Source: Azovibrio restrictus
GTDB lineage: Bacteria > Pseudomonadota > Gammaproteobacteria > Burkholderiales > Rhodocyclaceae
Assembly (NCBI GenBank): GCA_003252145.1
Contig: QKDJ01000199.1
Location: 1-9,163 of the forward strand
DNA: 9,163 nt
Reading direction: 5' to 3'
This document shows positions 1 to 6,497 of this stretch, in pieces. Position numbers and translations under genes: made by a program. The notes under the pieces are model-generated. The model had not been told where the DNA came from. It was given only the letters and a program-made list of their open reading frames with translations, and ran no database searches. Numbering within the stretch: position 1 is the first letter of the stretch; every line of letters begins with the position of its first letter.

Positions 1-1
1 G

Positions 2-859
2 ATGATGGCCGCCACCCTGGTCATAGGTCTGGTTTTTTCGGCCTGGCTGACCTGGTCCATCTTTGGGCTGATCCGCTATGCCCGTGCCGTCAGCTCCGGG
101 GTTCGGATGGAACCGCCCACGGGCGGGGGACGGCAGTTCTCGGAGCTGGCCCGCGCCCTGGCCGCCATGCGTGAGCGCCTGGAGGGCAAACAATACGTGG
201 AAAAGTATGTCCAGAACCTGGCCCACGAGATGAAGAGCCCTCTGACGGCCATTACCTCCGCCGCTGAATTGCTGCAGGAACATCCCCCCGAGGCAGAGCG
301 TCAGCGCTTTTCCCTGTTGATCCAGGAACAGGCGGAACGGATGCAACTCATCATCGAGCGCATGCTGCAACTGGCCCGGGTGGAGCAATTGCAAAGCCCG
401 GAAGGGCGCCAGTCCCTGGACTTGCAGGAATTGCTCCGACAGGCCCTGGCCAGTCGTGGGCCGGCCCTGGAAAAACGCCAACTGCGTAGCCAGATTCAGG
501 CTGACGAAGCCTGCACCTGCAAGGGCGACGCCTTTTTGCTGCAACAGGCCGTGCTCAACCTGATCGACAACGCCATCGACTTTTCCCCGGAAGGAGGGCT
601 CATACAGTTGTCCCTGAGCCGGGAAGGTCCGCAGATTCGGCTGCAGGTCAGGGACCAGGGCGCCGGTGCGCCGGACTATGCCCTGCCCCAGCTGTTTGAC
701 CGTTTCTATTCCTTGCCGCACCCCGCCACGGGACGTAAGAGTACGGGGCTGGGCCTGCCCCTGGTGCGGGAAGTAGCCCGCCTCCACGGGGGCGACGCCC
801 GGTTTGAGAACTGCCCCGGCGGCGGTGCCCAGGTTACCCTGACCCTGCCCACCCTCTGA
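2..859 (+). CDS. creC: Sensor histidine kinase CreC, C-terminal part (gene cut by window start)
   Basis: This is the 3' part of an inner-membrane sensor kinase that would phosphorylate the response regulator CreB. The visible 285 residues start in the last transmembrane helix (about residues 3-24), followed by a HAMP-like linker. The dimerisation/phosphoacceptor helix has H75 in HEMKSPL, the N box lies near residues 187-193 (NLIDNAI), G1 is DQGAG at 219-223, the F box is LFDRFYSL at 232-239 and G2 is GLGL at 250-253. The stretch PDYAL...FDRFYSLP closely resembles E. coli CreC as I remember it, and creD follows directly, which fixes the identity. E. coli CreC is about 470 residues, so roughly 190 residues of periplasmic sensor and first helix lie upstream; creB is presumably upstream too but is not visible. 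All kinase motifs are intact. The in-frame ATG at 2 is internal, not the true start. Confidence 0.9.
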   Translation: MMAATLVIGLVFSAWLTWSIFGLIRYARAVSSGVRMEPPTGGGRQFSELARALAAMRERLEGKQYVEKYVQNLAHEMKSPLTAITSAAELLQEHPPEAERQRFSLLIQEQAERMQLIIERMLQLARVEQLQSPEGRQSLDLQELLRQALASRGPALEKRQLRSQIQADEACTCKGDAFLLQQAVLNLIDNAIDFSPEGGLIQLSLSREGPQIRLQVRDQGAGAPDYALPQLFDRFYSLPHPATGRKSTGLGLPLVREVARLHGGDARFENCPGGGAQVTLTLPTL

Positions 860-887
860 TCCTGTACCACCGCCCTGCACCACTGAC

Positions 888-914
888 TTCACACCTGCTT
901 CACAAACCCCTCAC
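888..914 (+). promoter_or_regulatory. CreB binding site (cre tag) upstream of creD, with a third half-site
   Basis: TTCAC at 888-892 and TTCAC at 899-903 are separated by exactly six bases, which is the published cre/Blr tag TTCACnnnnnnTTCAC bound by CreB/BlrA-type regulators. A third copy, CTCAC at 910-914 (4 of 5 matches), continues the same 11-bp period. All three repeats therefore fall on one face of the helix, as expected for tandem binding of a PhoB/OmpR-family regulator. The site lies 69 bp before the creD start, in the position of an activator site. The tag is seen directly; CreB binding is inferred from the family and from creC and creD on either side. Confidence 0.82.
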
Positions 915-946
915 CCAGGCCTTCCGCTCTCCACACATCCCTTTCC

Positions 947-952
947 TATCCT
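947..952 (+). promoter_or_regulatory. Candidate -10 element of the creD promoter
   Basis: TATCCT at 947-952 is the best -10-like hexamer between the cre tag and creD. No good -35 hexamer lies 16-18 bp upstream, which fits an activator-dependent promoter but also means the call is weak. It would give a leader of about 25 nt including the ribosome binding site. Confidence 0.3.
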
Positions 953-970
953 CTCGGCATCACTTGACCG

Positions 971-976
971 AAGGAG
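971..976 (+). promoter_or_regulatory. Ribosome binding site of creD
   Basis: AAGGAG lies six bases before the ATG at 983. It is one of the strongest Shine-Dalgarno sequences in the window and fixes the creD start. Confidence 0.8.
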
Positions 977-982
977 AAGAAA

Positions 983-2335
983 ATGGACCGGAAACTCTTA
1001 TTCAAGATGCTGAGCGTGGGGTTGCTGACCCTGCTGTTGATGGTGCCCCTGGCCATGATCGAGGGACAAATCTCGGATCGCAGCCTGCGCCAGGCACAGG
1101 TGGCCGACAATGTGGCCAGCACCGCCGCCGGGGAGCAGATTCTGGTGGGGCCCGTACTGGCCGTACGGTATCGCTATCAAGACACCCCCAAAACCGTGAA
1201 GGACCCGACAACCGGGCAGATCACCACCAGCCAGCCTGTACTGGAAGAGGTGCTTCCCTTTCCTGCCAGCACCCTGAACATCGGCGGAAAAGCCACCGTG
1301 GAAAGCCGCAGCCGTGGCATCTACAAGGCTCGTCTGTATCACCTGGACCTGGACCTGTCTGGCCAATTCAACATTCCCACCCACCTGGGATTACCTGCCA
1401 GCGCCAAACTGCTGGACGCCCGTGCCGTACTGGTCATGGGAGTCCGGGATCCACGCGGAGTGGACAACAATCCGGACATCCAGATCAACGGACAGAGGTT
1501 CCGCTTCCAGGCCGCCGCTAACGAAATCCTGGAACAAGCAGTTCCCGGCAAGCGCCTGGAAGTGGACCTGGGACCTCTCGCCCTGGATCAGCCCCATCGC
1601 CTGGACTTTTCCTTCCCCTTGAAACTGACCGGCACGGAGCAAATGTCCATCGCGCCCACGGCCGAGAGCAATCACATCCAACTGTCCTCCGACTGGCCCC
1701 ACCCCAGTTTCCAGGGCCGCTTTTTGCCCCGGGAGCGGACGGTCAGCGAGCAGGGTTTTGACGCCCGCTGGGAAATTTCCCACCTGGCTCGGGACCTAAA
1801 TGCCGCCTTGCGAGCCAATGCCTCCAACACCCACTATCGGGGTGAGGTATTGGGAGTCAGCTTCATGGACCCGGTGAATGTGTACCTGCAATCGGAACGG
1901 GCCGTGAAGTACGGCAGCCTGTTCATCGTGCTCACCTTTGCCGCCTTCTTCCTGGGTGAAATCCTCCGCCGCCAGCCCATGCACCCCATGCAATATCTCC
2001 TGGCCGGCCTGGCGCTCTCCCTGTTCTTCCTCTTGCTCATTGCCCTGTCCGAACACCTGCCATTCCTGGCGGCCTATCTCATCTCGTCTACAGCCTGTAT
2101 CGGCCTGATTACAGCCTATCTCTCCGGCGTACTGGGAGGACAGCGACCGGCCCTGGCATTCGGTGCAGGCTTTACCGGCCTTTATGGGGTGCTCTACGGG
2201 GTGCTGCAATCGGAAGACAACTCCCTGCTCATGGGCAGCCTGCTGCTCTTCCTGGCCCTGGGCGCCATCATGATGAGCACCCGCAAACTGAACTGGTATC
2301 GGCTGAATGACAACCAGCCTGGAGAAAACCAGTGA
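983..2335 (+). CDS. creD: Inner membrane protein CreD (cell envelope integrity)
   Basis: CreD is an inner-membrane protein of unknown biochemical activity. It is the main output of the CreBC system and is linked in E. coli, Pseudomonas and Stenotrophomonas to envelope integrity, colicin tolerance and beta-lactam response. The 450-residue product has the family layout: one N-terminal helix (about residues 5-26), a periplasmic domain of about 280 residues, then five helices near 311-328, 338-356, 360-382, 389-408 and 415-432. Family hallmarks are GEQILVGPVL in the N-terminal region, HPMQYLLAGLAL leading into helix 3 followed by LSEH, and TRKLNWY near the C-terminus. Length matches E. coli CreD (about 450). 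The start is set by the AAGGAG site. It lies downstream of creC and a cre tag, and its stop overlaps the GTG of the next gene, so the two are probably co-transcribed. Confidence 0.93.
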   Translation: MDRKLLFKMLSVGLLTLLLMVPLAMIEGQISDRSLRQAQVADNVASTAAGEQILVGPVLAVRYRYQDTPKTVKDPTTGQITTSQPVLEEVLPFPASTLNIGGKATVESRSRGIYKARLYHLDLDLSGQFNIPTHLGLPASAKLLDARAVLVMGVRDPRGVDNNPDIQINGQRFRFQAAANEILEQAVPGKRLEVDLGPLALDQPHRLDFSFPLKLTGTEQMSIAPTAESNHIQLSSDWPHPSFQGRFLPRERTVSEQGFDARWEISHLARDLNAALRANASNTHYRGEVLGVSFMDPVNVYLQSERAVKYGSLFIVLTFAAFFLGEILRRQPMHPMQYLLAGLALSLFFLLLIALSEHLPFLAAYLISSTACIGLITAYLSGVLGGQRPALAFGAGFTGLYGVLYGVLQSEDNSLLMGSLLLFLALGAIMMSTRKLNWYRLNDNQPGENQ

Positions 2336-3675
2336 AGCTCCGCTTGCCACACTGGGGTCCCCAGGCACGCACCTGGGGAAACAGGGGGCTGACCAGCTTT
2401 CTCCTCCTGGCTGCGGGCCTGACCGCCTGGCACTTGAAGCATCCTCTGCTCTATGGTGTCCGCAGCCTGGAAACCTATGCGCTACTGCTGGTCAGCCTGG
2501 GGGGTGTCCTCCTGGCATTGCGGAGCTGGCACCGGGCCAATGTCTGGCGCCAGAAGCTTGAACCCGCTCTGAGAGGTCTGGCCTGGACCGCCGTAGCCTT
2601 GACGACCCTTGGCCAGGAAGCCTGGTTTCGCTGGCAGCAATATCAGGTGCTACAGGCGGGAGTCGCCATGGAACGCATGGGGCGCCACTTCGTGGTGGGA
2701 TTCCGCCACTTTGATGACGTGGCCCCTCTGGCGAAAAAGGGGCTCATTGGCGGCATCTATCTGGGGCGCCGCAATATCCAGGGCCGGGACATGGCTGAAA
2801 TACGCAAAGAAGTGGCCGCCCTACAGGCCTTGCGCCGCAAGGCCGGACTGCCGCCCCTGTTTGTCATGGCAGATCAGGAAGGAGGCCATGTGGCACACCT
2901 GACGCCCCTGGTTCCTACCCAGCCGCCTCTGGCCCAGTTGCTGCAAACCCCATCCCAACTGGACCAACGAGCCCGAGTCTATGGGCGCCAACAAGGACAA
3001 GCCCTGGCCGCCCTGGGCATCAACATGAATCTTGCCCCCGTGGTGGACCTGACCCCGGACGAAAGCCCGAAGTGGCGTGATCGCCATACCCGGCTGGCCC
3101 AGCGCACCATCTCGGCACAACCAGACTTGGTGGCCCGCATTGCCAGCGCCTATGGCCGAGGACTGGCCGAACAGGGTGTCCTTCCCACCGTCAAACACTT
3201 CCCCGGGCTGGGCCGGGTGCAGGGCGACACCCATCTGGTTCGCGTCAGTCTGTCCCTGACGCCCGAGCAAATGCGCATGGACTGGCAACCCTTTCGCCAG
3301 GTGACGCGACAAACGGGCGCCGCCATGATGCTGGCCCATGTGACACTGCCCCAGGTGGATGCCCGCTTTCCTGCATCCATGTCCCGGCCCCTGGTGCAGG
3401 ATCTGCTGCGAAATCAGTGGGACTTCCAGGGGCTGCTGATCACCGATGATCTGAACATGGGAGCGGCCTATCAGTACGGCATCGACCAGGCGGCCAAGCG
3501 TGCCTTGGATGCGGGGGTGGATTTACTGCTGGTGTCCTACGACCCGGACCAGTATTACCGCGCCCTTTATGGGGCTGCCCGGGGCTGGCGCACGGGAGCC
3601 ATCGGCGCCGCCCGGGAAGCGGCCAGCGCCGCCCGCCTGGATCGATACTGGAACGCCAGAAATCCCCTGGACTGA
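2332..3675 (+). CDS. Membrane-anchored glycoside hydrolase family 3, NagZ-like beta-N-acetylhexosaminidase
   Basis: A 447-residue product starting at GTG 2332, which overlaps the creD TGA (GTGA) and has GGAGA at 2321-2325 as ribosome binding site. Residues from about 110 on form a GH3 barrel. KHFPGLGRVQGDTH (288-301) fits the NagZ motif KH(F/I)PG(H/L)GxxxxD(S/T)H with its Asp-His dyad (D299, H301), and TDDLNM (371-376) carries the nucleophile, probably D372. DQEGG is also present, but the usual following Arg is His. NagZ removes GlcNAc from muropeptides or glycan ends and is normally cytoplasmic, about 340 residues, with no membrane part. Here about 110 extra residues carry three helices (about 19-35, 48-63, 82-95). 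The loop between helices 2 and 3 is strongly basic (R64, R68, R73, K75, R81) and so is the N-terminus, which predicts N-in and a periplasmic catalytic domain. Its CreBC regulation and exact substrate are inferred. Confidence 0.85.
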   Translation: MKLRLPHWGPQARTWGNRGLTSFLLLAAGLTAWHLKHPLLYGVRSLETYALLLVSLGGVLLALRSWHRANVWRQKLEPALRGLAWTAVALTTLGQEAWFRWQQYQVLQAGVAMERMGRHFVVGFRHFDDVAPLAKKGLIGGIYLGRRNIQGRDMAEIRKEVAALQALRRKAGLPPLFVMADQEGGHVAHLTPLVPTQPPLAQLLQTPSQLDQRARVYGRQQGQALAALGINMNLAPVVDLTPDESPKWRDRHTRLAQRTISAQPDLVARIASAYGRGLAEQGVLPTVKHFPGLGRVQGDTHLVRVSLSLTPEQMRMDWQPFRQVTRQTGAAMMLAHVTLPQVDARFPASMSRPLVQDLLRNQWDFQGLLITDDLNMGAAYQYGIDQAAKRALDAGVDLLLVSYDPDQYYRALYGAARGWRTGAIGAAREAASAARLDRYWNARNPLD

Positions 3676-3697
3676 AACGAGCCCCGGGCACCCCGTG

Positions 3698-3703
3698 TAG
3701 AAT
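3698..3703 (+). promoter_or_regulatory. Candidate -10 element of the hda promoter
   Basis: TAGAAT at 3698-3703 is a good -10 match in the 56-bp gap between the glycosidase and hda. No convincing -35 is present at the standard spacing; the closest, TGAAAC at 3673-3678, is 19 bp away. It suggests that hda starts a transcription unit separate from creD. The in-frame ATG at 3702 would fall inside this hexamer, which argues against that ATG being the hda start. Confidence 0.4.
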
Positions 3704-3731
3704 GCCGGCCTTTGCTTCTTCTGCTTCGCCC

Positions 3732-4388
3732 ATGCGCCAGTTGCTGCTCGACCTGCTGCCGGAAACCCTGCCCACCCTGGACAACTTTGTTCCCGGTGGC
3801 AATGGGGAAACCCTGGCCGCGCTCACAGCCTGGCTGGCGGCAGACACCCCGGCCAGCACGGGTTTCCTGATCTGGGGGGAGGATGGCTCGGGCAAGAGCC
3901 ACCTGCTGCAAGCCTGCGGGTTTGTCTATCGGGACGCCCAGCTGACTCCGGACCTGGAACTACCAGACGACCTGGATGACCTGGCGGTGGATCACGTGGA
4001 AGCCCTGTCCGCTACAGGACAAATCGCCCTTTTCAATGCTTTCAACCGGCTGCAAGCCCAAGGCGGCCGTCTGCTGACCTCCGCCGCCCAGCCACCGAGC
4101 CACCTGTCCCTGCGGGAAGACTTGCGCACCCGCCTGGGCTACGGTCTGATTTACCGCCTGCAGCCCCTGTCCGACGAGGAAAAGGCCGCTGCCCTGAGCC
4201 GCCAGGCGGAAGAGCGGGCCATGAAAATCCCCCAGGAAGCCCTGGATTACCTGTTGCGCCACGCCCCCCGGGACATGCGTATCCTCTCGGCCCTGATGGT
4301 GGCCCTGGACCACTACTCCCTTGAACAAAAGCGCCCCATCACCCTGCCTCTGCTGCGGGAAGTGCTGGCGTCTCCACCGGAAGTCTGA
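3732..4388 (+). CDS. hda: DnaA regulatory inactivator Hda
   Basis: Hda is an AAA+ protein that, bound to the DNA-loaded sliding clamp, stimulates ATP hydrolysis by DnaA after initiation and so blocks re-initiation. The ATG at 3732 is chosen over an in-frame ATG at 3702 because it gives the family N-terminus MRQLLLDL, whose QLLLDL (residues 3-8) is the clamp-binding motif; this gives 219 residues. Walker A is GEDGSGKS (49-56), the Walker B-like strand is LAVDHVEAL (84-92), the arginine-finger segment is LRTRLGYG (131-138, probably R134), and sensor 2 is APRDMRIL (178-185). Unlike E. coli Hda, whose P-loop I recall as degenerate, this P-loop is canonical. No Shine-Dalgarno sequence is visible before 3732. 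The next gene begins 2 bp after the stop. DnaA itself is excluded because there is no DNA-binding domain IV. Confidence 0.92.
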   Translation: MRQLLLDLLPETLPTLDNFVPGGNGETLAALTAWLAADTPASTGFLIWGEDGSGKSHLLQACGFVYRDAQLTPDLELPDDLDDLAVDHVEALSATGQIALFNAFNRLQAQGGRLLTSAAQPPSHLSLREDLRTRLGYGLIYRLQPLSDEEKAAALSRQAEERAMKIPQEALDYLLRHAPRDMRILSALMVALDHYSLEQKRPITLPLLREVLASPPEV

Positions 4389-4390
4389 TT

Positions 4391-5056
4391 ATGGAACTCG
4401 CACTTTTTGACCTGGACAACACCCTGCTTTCCGGGGACTCGGACTTCGAATGGGCCCAGTTCCTGATCGGCAAGGGCATCCTGGACCGGGAAATCCAGGA
4501 GGCCAAGAACATCCAGTTCTATGAGCAATACAAGGCCGGCACCCTGGATATCTATGAATTCCTCGCCTTTCAGCTGGCCCCCCTGGCCCGCCACAAAAGA
4601 GAGGAACTGGATGCCTGGCACCAGGAATACATGGCGACCCGCATCCGCCCCATCATGAGCCAGAAGGCCCGGACCAAGGTTCAGGAACACCTGGATGCCA
4701 ATCACCTGTGCGTGCTGGTCACCGCCACCAACAGTTTTGTCACCGGCCCCGTGGCCCGGGAATTCGGCATCCCCCACCTGATCGCCACTATTCCCGCCTG
4801 CGAACAGGGCCAGTTCAACGGCCTGCCCCGGGGCACCCCCTCCTTCCAGGGGGGCAAAATCACCCGGGTGGAAGACTGGCTGGAGTCCCAGGGCCTCTGG
4901 TGGGGCAGTTTTGAGCAGAGCTGGTTCTACAGCGACTCCCACAACGACCTGCCCCTGCTGGAACGCGTCAGCAAACCCGTGGCCGTGGACCCGGACGACA
5001 AGCTACGCCAGGTGGCCGAGACAAAGGGCTGGGAAATCATCAGCCTGCGTAATTAA
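4391..5056 (+). CDS. HAD-superfamily phosphatase, subfamily IB (SerB/CicA-like)
   Basis: A 221-residue cytoplasmic phosphatase of the haloacid dehalogenase fold. Motif I is DLDNTLL with the nucleophile D7 and general acid D9. Motif II is in VTATNSFVT (110-118, T111), the motif III lysine is probably K156 in GGKITRVEDWL, and motif IV is SDSHNDLPLL with D182 and D186 for magnesium. The inserted cap after motif I is helical, as in the IB branch that includes phosphoserine phosphatase. The exact substrate cannot be read from sequence: such genes are often labelled phosphoserine phosphatase or histidinol-phosphatase, but TATNSFVT belongs to a CicA-like group of uncertain substrate, so I give no symbol. 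It starts 2 bp after hda and precedes pcnB, an order common in betaproteobacteria as I recall. GGAAG at 4379-4383 is a weak ribosome binding site; translational coupling to hda is likely. Confidence 0.88.
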   Translation: MELALFDLDNTLLSGDSDFEWAQFLIGKGILDREIQEAKNIQFYEQYKAGTLDIYEFLAFQLAPLARHKREELDAWHQEYMATRIRPIMSQKARTKVQEHLDANHLCVLVTATNSFVTGPVAREFGIPHLIATIPACEQGQFNGLPRGTPSFQGGKITRVEDWLESQGLWWGSFEQSWFYSDSHNDLPLLERVSKPVAVDPDDKLRQVAETKGWEIISLRN

Positions 5057-5061
5057 TGCAG

Positions 5062-5067
5062 TATGAT
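5062..5067 (+). promoter_or_regulatory. Candidate -10 element of the pcnB promoter
   Basis: TATGAT at 5062-5067, just after the HAD gene stop, matches the -10 consensus at 5 of 6 positions. The bases 17 bp upstream (within the end of the HAD gene) do not form a good -35. If used, transcription would start near 5074, leaving a leader of about 20 nt before the ATG at 5094. This makes the upstream in-frame TTG at 5067 unlikely as a start. Confidence 0.4.
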
Positions 5068-5093
5068 TGCGTCCTTTCCAGATTGACTCACGG

Positions 5094-6497
5094 ATGATCC
5101 GCAAATTCATCAGCCGGGTTCTGAAACTCGGCAGCGCCAAGACTGCAGCGAAACCCGCATCCGCAAAGGGTGTGAAGGGTGCAAAGAATGCACCGGGCAA
5201 GCAGCAAGCCGCCATCATTCCCCGTTCCAGCCACGGCATCAGCCGGGATCAGATCAGCTCCGGCAGCCGCCGGGTATGCGAGACCCTGCACAGCCACGGC
5301 TTCAAGGCCTATGTGGTGGGCGGCGCCGTGCGTGACCTGCTGGTCGGTGCCAAGCCCAAGGACTTTGACGTGGCCACGGATGCCACGCCGGAAGAGGCCA
5401 AGCGCTGCTTCCGCCGCTCCCGCATCATCGGCCGCCGCTTCCAGATCGTGCATGCCTACATGGGCCAGGAGATCATCGAGATCACCACCTTCCGGGGCGC
5501 CTTGGGCAATGATGCCAAGACCGATGCCCACGGCCGGGTGCTGCACGACAACGTCTTCGGATCCATGGCCGAAGATGCGGCCCGCCGGGACTTCACCGTC
5601 AATGCCCTGTATTTCGATCCGGCTACGGAACAGATTCACGACTATCACCACGGTGTCGCCGACCTGAAGCAGAAAACCCTGCGCATGATCGGCGAACCCA
5701 AGGTGCGTTATCGGGAAGACCCGGTACGCATGCTGCGGGCCATACGTCTGGCCGCCAAACTGGGCCTGACCATCGACCCGGAAGCCCGTCACCCCATCCG
5801 GGAAATGGCCGAACTTCTGGAAAACGTGCCCGCCGCCCGCCTGTTCGACGAAATGCTCAAGCTGCTCACCAGCGGCCACGCGGTCAAATGCCTGCAGCAG
5901 CTGCGGGCCGAAGGCCTGCATCACGGTGTGCTGCCCATGCTGGATGTGATCCTGGAACAGCCCATGGGCGAGAAATTCGTCATGCTCTCCCTGGCCGACA
6001 CGGATGAACGTATCCGCCGGGGCAAGACCTCCTCCCCCAGCTTCCTGTTTGCCACCCTGCTCTGGCATGAAGTGCTGGGCGCCTGGGAACGCATCAAGAG
6101 CAGCGGCGAATCCTCCATTCCCGCCCTGCACCAGGCCATGGAAGAAGTGCTCAATGTCCAGGGCGAGAAGCTGGCCATCACCCGCCGCATCGCCGGAGAC
6201 ATCAAGGAAATCTGGGCTCTGCAGCCCCGTTTCGAACAGCGCTCGGGCAAACGCCCCTTCGGTGTGCTGGAGCATCCTCGCTTCCGGGCCGCCTACGACT
6301 TCCTCTGCCTGCGTGCCAAGGCCGGAGAACTGGACGAAGAAATCGCCCAGTGGTGGACCGACTTCCAGAATGCGGAAGGTGAAGGCCGCTCCAGCATGCT
6401 CATGCCCGACCAGGGCCCCAAGAAAAAGCGTCGGCGCCGGCGCAAGCCCCGCCAGGACGGGGAAGCAGCCCCCTCTCCCTCCGACGACCAGGAATGA
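5094..6497 (+). CDS. pcnB: Poly(A) polymerase I
   Basis: PcnB adds 3' poly(A) tails to RNA and so promotes decay of regulatory RNAs and mRNA fragments; it acts in the cytoplasm with the degradosome. The start at ATG 5094 gives 467 residues beginning MIRKFISRV, a common N-terminus in beta-proteobacterial PcnB as I recall; an in-frame TTG at 5067 would add nine residues but lies in a -10-like hexamer. The class II nucleotidyltransferase head has GGAVRD (76-81) and the catalytic pair D90 and D92 in DFDVATDATPEE, followed by an RRFQIVH segment and EITTFRG. RRDFTVNAL (164-172) is the RNA-binding neck entry. A lysine/alanine-rich leader (about 12-40) precedes the head, and the C-terminus ends in a basic run (443-453, KKKRRRRRKPR) typical of PcnB. 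tRNA nucleotidyltransferase (Cca) is the main alternative; length, the leader and the basic tail favour PcnB. Its stop overlaps folK. Confidence 0.94.
   Translation: MIRKFISRVLKLGSAKTAAKPASAKGVKGAKNAPGKQQAAIIPRSSHGISRDQISSGSRRVCETLHSHGFKAYVVGGAVRDLLVGAKPKDFDVATDATPEEAKRCFRRSRIIGRRFQIVHAYMGQEIIEITTFRGALGNDAKTDAHGRVLHDNVFGSMAEDAARRDFTVNALYFDPATEQIHDYHHGVADLKQKTLRMIGEPKVRYREDPVRMLRAIRLAAKLGLTIDPEARHPIREMAELLENVPAARLFDEMLKLLTSGHAVKCLQQLRAEGLHHGVLPMLDVILEQPMGEKFVMLSLADTDERIRRGKTSSPSFLFATLLWHEVLGAWERIKSSGESSIPALHQAMEEVLNVQGEKLAITRRIAGDIKEIWALQPRFEQRSGKRPFGVLEHPRFRAAYDFLCLRAKAGELDEEIAQWWTDFQNAEGEGRSSMLMPDQGPKKKRRRRRKPRQDGEAAPSPSDDQE

Noticed and set aside
876..880. TGCAC as a possible fourth cre half-site upstream of the tag
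   Set aside because: It matches only partly and is one base out of the 11-bp register.
964..1521. 185-codon plus-strand frame overlapping creD
   Set aside because: Out-of-frame shadow of creD with a G, P, R, Q-rich low-complexity translation; the creD ribosome binding site lies inside it.
3702..3731. Upstream in-frame ATG for hda
   Set aside because: It would add ten residues before the conserved clamp-binding N-terminus and lies inside a TAGAAT -10-like element.
4313..4942. 209-codon minus-strand frame opposite the end of hda and the HAD gene
   Set aside because: It spans two confirmed genes in antisense and shows no family resemblance.
5067..5093. Upstream in-frame TTG start for pcnB
   Set aside because: It overlaps the TATGAT hexamer, has no ribosome binding site and adds residues not typical of PcnB.
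5088..6275. 395-codon open frame on the minus strand opposite pcnB
   Set aside because: Its translation is rich in G, H, Q, A and D with no recognisable motif, and it lies antisense to a well-supported PcnB. Long antisense frames are common in GC-rich genes.
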